DNA of 64,000 bases from Halegenticoccus tardaugens (GTDB taxonomy: Archaea > Halobacteriota > Halobacteria > Halobacteriales > Haloferacaceae). Numbering within the stretch: the stretch's first letter is position 1; each line of letters opens with the position of its first letter. The stretch is from contig NZ_SDIC01000001.1 in the NCBI RefSeq assembly GCF_004116405.1, forward strand, positions 682,001 through 746,000. The letters run 5' to 3'. Below are positions 57,780 to 64,000 of this stretch, piece by piece. The notes under the pieces are model-generated. The model saw only the letters and a list, made by a program, of their open reading frames with translations, searched no databases and was not told the DNA's origin. The translations under genes were made by a program, and so were the position numbers.

Positions 57780-59384
57780 CTACGCGGGCGCGGAGAGCGT
57801 CTCGGTTTCGTCGCCGCCCTCCCGCTCGCACTCGTCCGGCTCCTCGCCCATCTCGCCCGTGAGGAGCGCGAGCACGTCGCCGTAGTCGACGAGGCCGTCG
57901 CCGTTCGCGTCCAGCGCCGCCGGCACGCCGTCGCCGACCGGTTCGCCGACGAGGTCGAGCAGCATCTCGTACCCCTCGTCCGGGCTGACGGTCGCGTTCG
58001 CGTCGGCGTGCTGCGCCAGCGCGTCCTCGGCGGCGCTCTGCAGTTCCTCCTCGTCGTCGCCGAACAGCATGAGCGCGAGCGTCTTCTTCGAGAGGTCCGT
58101 GTGGTGGTTCCAGCCGAGGAGCCACTCCGCGCCGGGGCCGAAGGCCATCGCCGTCTGCGCCGGGCCGGTGTGGAAGTTCGACGCCCACGCGATCCCGAGG
58201 TGGTCGGAGATGACCTCCCCGAGCGCGTTGCTGAAGGCGTACTCGTCGTCGGCGTCGCGCTGTTCCTCGACGTACGCGAGGTCCTCCTCCGTGAGTTCGA
58301 CGTGCGCGTGCTCTTCGACGACCTCGGCGACGTCGCCGCCGTCCTCGATCGCCTCGACCATCGTTTCGATGCTCGCCTCGGCGTCGGCGATCTTTTCGGT
58401 CTCGATCGGCGAGCCGTAATCGTTCCCGGTGGCGAGCCCGCCCGTCTCGTGGTCCGAGGTGACGATGACGAGCGTGTCCTCGTTCTCGGCCGCGTAGTCG
58501 AGCGCGAACTCGACGACGTCGTCGAACTCCTTGGTCTCGCCGATCGTCGCCGCGACGTCGTTGCCGTGCGCCGCGTGGTCGATCCGCGCCGCCTCGACCA
58601 TCGCGAAGAACCCCTCGTCGCCCGCTTCGAGGTGGGAGACGGTGGCTTCGGTCATGTCGAGCAGGCCGGGCGTGGAGTCGTCGCGGTCGAGCGCGTACGG
58701 GACGTGGCTCTCCGAGAAGAGCCCGAGGAGCTTCTCGCCGCTCGCGTCGGCGAGATCCGAGGCGTCCGAGAGGAGTTCGTACCCCTCCTCCTCGGCCGTT
58801 TCGAGCTGCTCGTCGGAGAACTTCTCCGTCCCCCCGCCGAGGAGGACGTCCGCGCCGCTCGCGATCATGTCGTCCGCGATCTCCTCTTCGTTCCCGCGGT
58901 CGTAGTTGTGCGCCGCGTAGACGGCCGGCGTGGCGTGGGTGATCCGCGAGGTCGAGACGAGGCCGGTCGACATGTCGAGCGCCTCGGCGACTTCGAGGAT
59001 CGTGGTCAGGTCGGTGACGTCCTCGCTCTCCTCGTCGCCGTAGACGGAGATCTGCCCGTTGTACGCCATGAACCCCGTCGCGAGCGCCGTGCCGGCCGCG
59101 GCGGAGTCCGTGACCTCGCCGCTCCGCGAGTCCGTCTGCGTGAGGCCGGTGTGCCTTATGTCCTGCATCGCCAGCCGGCCGTGGACCTCCTCCGTCACCT
59201 CGATGTGGTCGAAGCCCATCCCGTCGCCGATGAGCACCATGACGTTCTCGACGCCCATCCGTTCGAACGCCGATCCGGCGCTCGTCGCGGCCGGGCCGGC
59301 GCCCTCCTTCGCCATCCCCGCCGTGCTCGCGGTACCTGTGATCCCAAGTGCTGCAAGTGCTCCGATGAAGTCACGTCGTCGCAT
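57780..59384 (-). CDS. Tat-exported alkaline phosphatase with C-terminal EF-hand-like motif
   Basis: 534 residues. Twin-Arg signal RRRDFIGALAALGITG (2-17). The catalytic Ser is Ser94 in VTDSAAAGTALATG; metal-binding residues in LIGDGMGFDH, EAARIDHAAHGND, TSDHETGG. It hydrolyses phosphate monoesters outside the cell. Residues about 492-503 (DANGDGLVDYGD) form a dockerin/EF-hand-like Ca loop within an otherwise acidic tail. The ATG used here gives the Tat signal; an upstream one would add nine residues. Highly AT-rich promoter region (59400-59470) hints at tight regulation, perhaps by phosphate. Confidence 0.9.
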   Translation of the reverse strand: MRRRDFIGALAALGITGTASTAGMAKEGAGPAATSAGSAFERMGVENVMVLIGDGMGFDHIEVTEEVHGRLAMQDIRHTGLTQTDSRSGEVTDSAAAGTALATGFMAYNGQISVYGDEESEDVTDLTTILEVAEALDMSTGLVSTSRITHATPAVYAAHNYDRGNEEEIADDMIASGADVLLGGGTEKFSDEQLETAEEEGYELLSDASDLADASGEKLLGLFSESHVPYALDRDDSTPGLLDMTEATVSHLEAGDEGFFAMVEAARIDHAAHGNDVAATIGETKEFDDVVEFALDYAAENEDTLVIVTSDHETGGLATGNDYGSPIETEKIADAEASIETMVEAIEDGGDVAEVVEEHAHVELTEEDLAYVEEQRDADDEYAFSNALGEVISDHLGIAWASNFHTGPAQTAMAFGPGAEWLLGWNHHTDLSKKTLALMLFGDDEEELQSAAEDALAQHADANATVSPDEGYEMLLDLVGEPVGDGVPAALDANGDGLVDYGDVLALLTGEMGEEPDECEREGGDETETLSAPA

Positions 59385-59586
59385 GACGGATCCCCCTTCT
59401 ATGCAATGCATATTGAATTTCAGTATTTCTGTAATCTACTAATAGTAACATAAATATAGACTATGTATTCTCCGACAGCGACAAGATTAGAGGCATATAT
59501 GACAGTTTTCGACTATTACTGTCCGTCGAGCCGCTCCGTCGGCGATCGGCGTCACAGTTAACACGCTCCGTGAGATACTACGGGCT

Positions 59587-59952
59587 ATGAGCACGGGAAC
59601 CGCCGAGAGCGAGTCGGGACCGCGGGTCGACGTGACCCGGGAGGCGGCCGAGCAGGCCCGCTCGCTTCTGGAGTCCGAAGGCATGGATCCGGAGATCGCT
59701 GGTCTCCGGCTGTTCGTCCAACAGGGCGGCTGCGCCGGCCTCTCGTACGGGATGCGCTTCGACACCGAACCGGAGGAGGACGACACGGTGACGGAACACC
59801 ACGGACTGCGGGTGTTCGTCGACCCGGCGAGCATCAACTACATCGGCGGCAGTACGCTCGACTACGAGGGCGGGTTGCAGGCGGCGGGCTTTCACGTCGA
59901 GAACCCGAACGTCGTCAGCGAGTGCGGGTGCGGCGAAAGCTTCCGGACGTAG
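59587..59952 (+). CDS. A-type iron-sulfur carrier (HesB/IscA/ErpA family)
   Basis: 121 residues. Three conserved Cys: Cys49 in QQGGCAGLSYGM, Cys113 and Cys115 in SECGCGESF near the C-terminus, which bind Fe or an Fe-S cluster for transfer to apoproteins. The N-terminal 15 residues are extra and acidic, as usual in halophiles. Alone, no suf or isc genes adjacent; the next gene starts 31 bp downstream. Confidence 0.93.
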   Translation: MSTGTAESESGPRVDVTREAAEQARSLLESEGMDPEIAGLRLFVQQGGCAGLSYGMRFDTEPEEDDTVTEHHGLRVFVDPASINYIGGSTLDYEGGLQAAGFHVENPNVVSECGCGESFRT

Positions 59953-59982
59953 CTTATAGTGCGGGCGTTCGTACGCGCCGTC

Positions 59983-60225
59983 ATGGAACTCGAACACGCC
60001 ACCGCGGACGGCACGGCGGTGTACGTCGATCGAGCGACGGGCGAACGGGGATCGAAAGCGCCGTTTTTCGTCGTCTACGCGACCGACGCGGGCGAGACGC
60101 GATGGGGGTACCTCTGCGGCAACTGCGAGACGGTCGACAACGCGATGGACACGATGGGCCGCATCGAGTGCAACGTGTGCGGCAACATCAGAAAACCCGA
60201 GGAGTGGGACGCGGCGCACGAGTGA
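59983..60225 (+). CDS. Small zinc-binding haloarchaeal protein (80 aa), DUF5816-like
   Basis: 80 residues from MELEHATADGTAVYVDRATG. Cys pairs CGNC (GYLCGNCETVDNAMD) and CNVC (IECNVCGNIRKPEEWD) predict a zinc ribbon. Matches what I recall of the DUF5816 family, restricted to haloarchaea; function unknown. The upstream frame is open eight more codons, but this start is the conserved one. It is close behind the HesB gene, so they may be co-transcribed. Confidence 0.75.
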   Translation: MELEHATADGTAVYVDRATGERGSKAPFFVVYATDAGETRWGYLCGNCETVDNAMDTMGRIECNVCGNIRKPEEWDAAHE

Positions 60226-60290
60226 CCGAACGGCCGGTTTTCGCCCGGCGTGCCAAAGTTTATCACGGAGGGTGTGGTAGAGAAACGTAC

Positions 60291-60638
60291 ATGGCCCCTG
60301 TTACCATGCCACCGGTCGAGGAGGCCAGGGACATCTTCAGACGCCTCGGGTACGCCGTCTCCGGCGAGGGGACGGAGCTTCGCGCGGAGCGAAAGTGGCG
60401 TACAGTCCGCGTCTCGGCGATGGACGGCGACGCCGCGGCCTCCGCGAAGCGCGTCCTCACCGACGGCGGCCGCGGGGACGATTCGCCGCTCCGCTGTTTC
60501 GTCACGTGGAAGGAGTATACGGGGGCGCTTTACGAGCGTCTGCGGGGGGCGAGTCCGTCCTACGAGTGGGCGATCATCGGCGTCGACGACGGCGGCGAGT
60601 ACGAGGTCGTCATGCCCGACGACGGCGTCGCCGCCTGA
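60291..60638 (+). CDS. Haloarchaeal protein (115 aa), DUF7116-like
   Basis: 115 residues. VEEARDIFRRLGYAVSGEGTE, KWRTVRVSAMDGDAAASAKR, and the middle LRCFVTWKEYTGALYERLRG followed by YEWAIIGVDDGGEYEVV look like a compact alpha/beta protein conserved in haloarchaea (I think DUF7116). Function unknown. ATG 60291 or 60306 are both possible; the former is used. TATA-like AGTTTATCAC at about 60257-60266 lies 25-34 nt upstream. Confidence 0.65.
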   Translation: MAPVTMPPVEEARDIFRRLGYAVSGEGTELRAERKWRTVRVSAMDGDAAASAKRVLTDGGRGDDSPLRCFVTWKEYTGALYERLRGASPSYEWAIIGVDDGGEYEVVMPDDGVAA

Positions 60639-60725
60639 ACCGGGACGGCACGGTACCCCCGCGAACGCGGATTCTCATCGTTCTTCGCCGCGCGACTTAT
60701 CTCGCTTCGTCCCGAACCGGCGGGT

Positions 60726-61679
60726 ATGTTCGCCGGCCACGCCCTCCTGGCGTTCGCGCTCGTCGCGAGCGTCGCGGCCCGCTCCGGGCGGTCGCGGGAG
60801 CGCGCGCTCGCCCTCGGCGCCGTCGCGGCGGCGTACGCCGCGCTCCCCGACGTGGACATGAGCTACGCGCTCGTCGGCGTCGTCGGCGCGGCGGGGGGAG
60901 ACGCCCTCGCGATCGCGTCGTCGTTCTGGGCCGCGGGAAATCTCGTCCACCGGGGGATCACCCACTCGCTCGTCGTCGCCCCGTTCGTCGCCCTCGCCGC
61001 GTTCCTCGTCGTTCGCGGGCGTCGGGGCGGGTCGACGGCCGATCGGGTCGCGGCCGCCGCGCTCGTCCTCTCCCTGATCGCGATCGCGGCCGCCGCGAGC
61101 GGACCGCTCGGCGGCGCGGTGATGGCGCTGTTCGGCGTCGGGGCCGTCGTCGTCGCCGAGGTCGTCGCCCGCCGGACCCACGTCCGACCGACGGCGGTCG
61201 CGGGCGCGGCGCTCTTCGGCCTCGCCTCCCACCCGTTCGGCGACTTGCTGACGGGCGAGCCGCCGGCGATGCTCTATCCCATCGACGCGGCGCTTTTCGT
61301 AGAGCGGGTGGCGCTCGCCTCGGATCCGACCGTCCACCTCCTCGGCGCGTTCGCCGTCGAACTCGCGACGATCTGGGCCGCGGTCGTCGTCTACTGCCGG
61401 CTCGCCGATCGGCCGATCCGCCCGGCGGTGAACCCCCGCGCGGCGCTCGGGTTGGGCTACGCGGCGTCGGTGCTCCTCATTCCGACGCCGACGCTCGACC
61501 TCTCGTACCCGTTCGTCTTCTCCGTGCTCGCCGTCGGCGCGATCGGCGTCGTCCCGCGCGTGCGACCGTTCCGGGGCCCGACGCTCGAAATCCCCGAGGC
61601 TCCCTCGGCGGCCCTCACCGGACTGGCCGCGGTGACGCTCGCCGGCCTCGCGTACGCGGCGGCGTACCTCGTCGCGTGA
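60726..61679 (+). CDS. Membrane-bound metal-dependent hydrolase (DUF457/YdjM-like)
   Basis: 317 residues, about eight hydrophobic segments. Opening MFAGHALLAFALVASVAAR, metal motif ALPDVDMSYALVGV and the His cluster NLVHRGITHSLVVAPFVA then FGLASHPFGDLLTGEPPAML place it in the YdjM/DUF457 family of integral-membrane putative hydrolases (LexA-regulated in E. coli). Substrate unknown. It stands 87 bp after the DUF7116-like gene. Confidence 0.8.
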   Translation: MFAGHALLAFALVASVAARSGRSRERALALGAVAAAYAALPDVDMSYALVGVVGAAGGDALAIASSFWAAGNLVHRGITHSLVVAPFVALAAFLVVRGRRGGSTADRVAAAALVLSLIAIAAAASGPLGGAVMALFGVGAVVVAEVVARRTHVRPTAVAGAALFGLASHPFGDLLTGEPPAMLYPIDAALFVERVALASDPTVHLLGAFAVELATIWAAVVVYCRLADRPIRPAVNPRAALGLGYAASVLLIPTPTLDLSYPFVFSVLAVGAIGVVPRVRPFRGPTLEIPEAPSAALTGLAAVTLAGLAYAAAYLVA

Positions 61680-61729
61680 GGGCGGCCCGTGGCGAAACGC
61701 TTTGATGAGTCCGTTCCGTACGGCGACTC

Positions 61730-62371
61730 ATGTCGAGTGACGGGTTGCGCGACGTGGTCGAGAGTCGACGGGTGAACGCCGGAATCGGGTGGGCGATCGT
61801 CGCGTTCCTCTGCGTCACGGCCGTCGTCGAAGTCCTCACCGACGATCCGGTCTGGGCCGGCTTCGTCCTCGTCGTCGCGGCGCTCGCGGTCGTTCCGGCG
61901 GTCGCCTACCGCGACCCGTCGGCGATGCTCCCGTGGGAGGTGCTCCTCCTCGCGTCGCTGCCGGTCATCGGCCGCGCGCTCATCGCGGGCCAGACGGTCG
62001 GCGGGTTCGCGCTCTCGGGGCGCGTCTCGACGTACTTCGCCGTCGCGGCCGTCGCGCTCATCGTCGCGGTCGAACTCGACGTGTTCACCCCCGTCCGCAT
62101 GAACTACTCGTTCGCCGTGCTGTTCGTCGTCATCGCGACGATGGCCGCCGCGGGCGTGTGGGCCATCGTGCAGTGGTTCTCGGATCTGTACCTCGGGACG
62201 TCGTTCCTGCTCGACGGGCGGCCCGAGGAGGAGATCGAAACCGCGCTCATGCTCGATTTCGTCGCCGCGACCGCCTCCGGCGTCGGCGCGGGGGTCCTCT
62301 TCGAGTACTACTTCCGCCGCCGAACCGACTCGAGAAAGCGGCTGCCCGACGAACTGGGGGGCGAGGCGTGA
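61730..62371 (+). CDS. Haloarchaeal membrane protein (213 aa), first of a coupled pair
   Basis: 213 residues, about six membrane segments (e.g. GWAIVAFLCVTAVVEVL, WAGFVLVVAALAVVPAVAY, YFAVAAVALIVAVEL). The C-terminal GVGAGVLFEYYFRRRTDSR is basic. No established function; it is commonly paired with the next gene type. Stop overlaps the GTG start of the next gene (GTGA), implying translational coupling and probably a shared complex. A TATA-like ACGCTTTGATGAG at about 61697-61709 is upstream. Confidence 0.6.
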   Translation: MSSDGLRDVVESRRVNAGIGWAIVAFLCVTAVVEVLTDDPVWAGFVLVVAALAVVPAVAYRDPSAMLPWEVLLLASLPVIGRALIAGQTVGGFALSGRVSTYFAVAAVALIVAVELDVFTPVRMNYSFAVLFVVIATMAAAGVWAIVQWFSDLYLGTSFLLDGRPEEEIETALMLDFVAATASGVGAGVLFEYYFRRRTDSRKRLPDELGGEA

Positions 62372-63027
62372 GGGTGCGCGAGCGCCTCGGCGTCTCCGCG
62401 CGCCGACAGCGGCAGGCGACGCGGGCGATGCAGCTCTCGCTCGTCGGCCTCCTCTTCATCGGCTTCGATCGGGGGGACCTCGGGATCGTCGTCAACGCCG
62501 GTATCGCGCTGGCCATCACGTACCTCCCGGCCGTACTCGAACGCGACTACCAGATCCCGATGGACGCCGGGCTGACGCTGTGGATCACGACGGCCGTCTT
62601 CCTGCACGCGCTCGGCACCGTGGGCGCGCCCGGCTCCGAGGAGAACTTCTACGTCTCCGTCTGGTGGTGGGATCACCTCACGCACATGCTCTCCGCGAGC
62701 ATCGTCGCCGCGGTCGGCTACACCACCGCCCGCGCGATCGACCTGCACACGGACGCGGTGCACCTCCCCGGGCGGTTCATGTTCGTGTTCATCCTCCTTT
62801 TCGTCCTCGCGTTCGGCGTCCTCTGGGAGGTCATCGAGTTCGTCGTCGGCGTCGCGGCCGCCTTCCTCGGCGGGGAGGCGGTGTTGACCCAGTACGGGCT
62901 GGCTGACACGATGCTCGATCTCGTCTTCGACGCAATCGGCGGGGTCGTCGTCGCCGCGTGGGGGGCCGCCCACTTGACCGACGTCGTCGGCGCGGTCGCC
63001 GCGCGGCTCGACGGCGCGCGTTCGTAG
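62368..63027 (+). CDS. Haloarchaeal membrane protein (219 aa, GTG start), YjdF/DUF2238-like
   Basis: 219 residues from GTG 62368. About five membrane segments, and motifs [20 protein letters not shown] and [18 protein letters not shown] with buried His and Glu reminiscent of the DUF2238/YjdF membrane family. The GTG overlaps the previous stop, and no later Met gives the same N-terminus (a later ATG codon is deep at residue 21). Function unknown. Confidence 0.65.
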   Translation: MRVRERLGVSARRQRQATRAMQLSLVGLLFIGFDRGDLGIVVNAGIALAITYLPAVLERDYQIPMDAGLTLWITTAVFLHALGTVGAPGSEENFYVSVWWWDHLTHMLSASIVAAVGYTTARAIDLHTDAVHLPGRFMFVFILLFVLAFGVLWEVIEFVVGVAAAFLGGEAVLTQYGLADTMLDLVFDAIGGVVVAAWGAAHLTDVVGAVAARLDGARS

Positions 63028-63121
63028 GCTCGGCGGCGAGCGAAGCGCGTCGGGGCAGCGTCGAACCGACGACACCCCGGCGAGTGGATTTTTACAACCG
63101 TGCGACGTACGAACGGCCGCG

Positions 63122-63322
63122 ATGGTGTACAAGAAGATCACCCTCATCGGGCGGAGCGACGACAGTTTCGACGACGCCGTCGACGACGCGATCGACCGCG
63201 CGGAGCGGACGCTCGACAACGTCTACTGGGTCGAGGTCGACGAACTCGGCGTCGAGCTCAAGAGCGTGGAGAACCGGGAGTATCAGGCGGAGGTGACGGT
63301 CGCCTTCGAACTCGAAGAGTAG
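63122..63322 (+). CDS. Dodecin (flavin-binding storage protein)
   Basis: 66 residues, [20 protein letters not shown], then [18 protein letters not shown]. Small beta-alpha-beta-beta protein that assembles as a dodecamer; haloarchaeal dodecins bind riboflavin or FMN pairs with a Trp (Trp36-type position in VYWVEVDE). Protects or stores flavin. TATA-like TTTTTACAACC at about 63089-63099, 23-33 nt upstream, suggests a leaderless transcript. Confidence 0.93.
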   Translation: MVYKKITLIGRSDDSFDDAVDDAIDRAERTLDNVYWVEVDELGVELKSVENREYQAEVTVAFELEE

Positions 63323-63466
63323 CCGCTCCGGCGGTCTCGCGTCGTCGAACGATTCGTTCGAACGGACCGTCGCGAGCAATCTACCGTCCTGATCGATCGA
63401 CACTCCCGTCTTCCGGCCGACGAACGCATGGTAAAGTTGACACCGGAGAGGACGGACCATCGAACG

Positions 63467-63871
63467 ATGACGCTCGTCGTGGTTCCCGTACGGTATCCGC
63501 TGTCGAATCACTCGAAAGCAACGCTCACGGAGGCCATACGCGTCGCGAAGGAACGGGGCGCGGAGCTGACGGTGTTCCACGTGGACCTGTACCAGAACAG
63601 CCACGGCGTCACGCGGACCGCGCTCAAACGGGCCGTCGAGGCCGAGTTCGGCCGCGTGCCGCGGGCGCGCTACGTCGTCCGACGCGGCTTTCTCGTCGAG
63701 GAGGCGATCCTCGAGGAGGCGGCGGCCGAGGAGGCCGACATCGTCGTCATCGGATCGAAGCAGGCCGGCCGGTGGCGGCGGATGCTCCGGAAGTTCCTCG
63801 ACGACCCAGACGTCGAGTCGTTCCTCCGGGAGAAGCTCGACTGCACGGTGATAACGGTCCGGGCCGACTGA
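63467..63871 (+). CDS. Universal stress protein-like (UspA family)
   Basis: 134 residues if read from ATG 63467 (MTLVVVPVRYPLSNHSKATL); the frame is open to an ATG at 63428 that would add 13 residues. UspA fold with strands TLVVVPV, LTVFHVDLY, IVVIGSKQ and CTVITVRA, but the ATP loop G-2x-G-9x-G is degenerate (GSKQAGRWRRMLRKFL). It converges on the partial gene at the right edge. Confidence 0.75.
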   Translation: MTLVVVPVRYPLSNHSKATLTEAIRVAKERGAELTVFHVDLYQNSHGVTRTALKRAVEAEFGRVPRARYVVRRGFLVEEAILEEAAAEEADIVVIGSKQAGRWRRMLRKFLDDPDVESFLREKLDCTVITVRAD

Positions 63872-63889
63872 CTCGCGCGGGCGGAGAAG

Positions 63890-64000
63890 TTACGCGCCGC
63901 CGCCGTCGTCGCCCGCCTCGCCGCCGTTCCGGCCGCCGACGTTCTCCGCCCCGTCGCCGTCGAACACCACGCGCTCCGCGGGCGCTTCCGGCCGTTCCAC
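63890..64000 (-). CDS. C-terminal end of an unidentified gene (5' part beyond window)
   Basis: The TTA at 63890-63892 is a TAA stop on the minus strand; the frame is open to the window edge (36 codons). Visible residues are acidic and Gly-rich, e.g. AERVVFDGDGAENVGGRNGG then EAGDDGGGA, an unstructured tail. No family can be named. Confidence 0.4.
   Translation of the reverse strand: MERPEAPAERVVFDGDGAENVGGRNGGEAGDDGGGA

Overview
The window looks like part of the chromosome of an extremely halophilic archaeon (class Halobacteria). The G+C content is visibly very high with strong G/C third-position preference, and the encoded proteins are strongly acidic. Gene content points the same way: archaeal EF-1A, ribosomal protein S17e, bacteriorhodopsin, split glycine decarboxylase, PccX, geranylgeranyl reductase, CofD, Tat-type secretion signals, many small haloarchaeal zinc-ribbon proteins, and leaderless promoters with a TATA-like element 25-35 nt before the ATG. 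I cannot name the genus from sequence alone. No rRNA operon, CRISPR array, complete insertion sequence or prophage was seen.

Layout. 1-3.7 kb: end of a secreted protein with a PPC-like domain, a tandem pair of Dps-like proteins behind a perfect inverted repeat, small regulators, an orphan coding remnant and a DUF2243 membrane protein. 3.7-8 kb: isolated EF-1A gene, AstE/AspA-family deacylase, Tat lipoprotein. 8.2-13 kb: complete glycine cleavage operon gcvT-gcvH-gcvPA-gcvPB, then coaD. 13-19.4 kb: MOT1-type transporter, exported PQQ sugar dehydrogenase, NhaC antiporter, glutaredoxin, PduO-type cobalamin adenosyltransferase. 19.4-22.6 kb: a small charged protein behind two DtxR-type iron boxes, tRNA-Val(CAC) with a duplicated 3' end, a carotenoid oxygenase. 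22.6-27.2 kb: sucC-sucD, quinone oxidoreductase, SDR. 27.2-31.8 kb: three neurotransmitter:sodium symporter (NSS) paralogues. 31.8-34.8 kb: HD hydrolase, amidohydrolase, universal stress protein.

34.8-40.5 kb is a biotin/propionyl-CoA carboxylase region: birA, pccA, and separately pccB-pccX. birA carries an in-frame 51-bp-period repeat inside its catalytic domain whose units form hairpins with compensatory arm changes; this is the most unusual structure found. 40.6-45.7 kb is a minus-strand cluster: geranylgeranyl reductase, cofD, a Dus-like protein, a CitG-like protein, a DUF447 flavoprotein and S17e, most of them overlapping or 2 bp apart. 45.9-49.3 kb holds metabolic enzymes including asd; 50.2-52.4 kb katG behind an 870-bp gene-free stretch.

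53.7-56.3 kb is a light-energy cluster: bacteriorhodopsin with all proton-pump residues, lycopene cyclase and Brp/Blh dioxygenase, i.e. opsin plus the last two steps of retinal synthesis. 56.4-64 kb: hisD, Tat-exported alkaline phosphatase with an EF-hand-like C-terminal motif, an A-type Fe-S carrier, haloarchaeal small proteins, membrane proteins, dodecin, a UspA protein, and the tail of an unidentified gene at the edge.

Themes: iron and oxidative-stress handling (Dps pair, YciE-like ferritin fold, KatG, iron boxes), amino-acid and one-carbon metabolism (Gcv, NSS transporters, Asd, HisD), biotin-dependent carboxylation, and light-driven energy capture.
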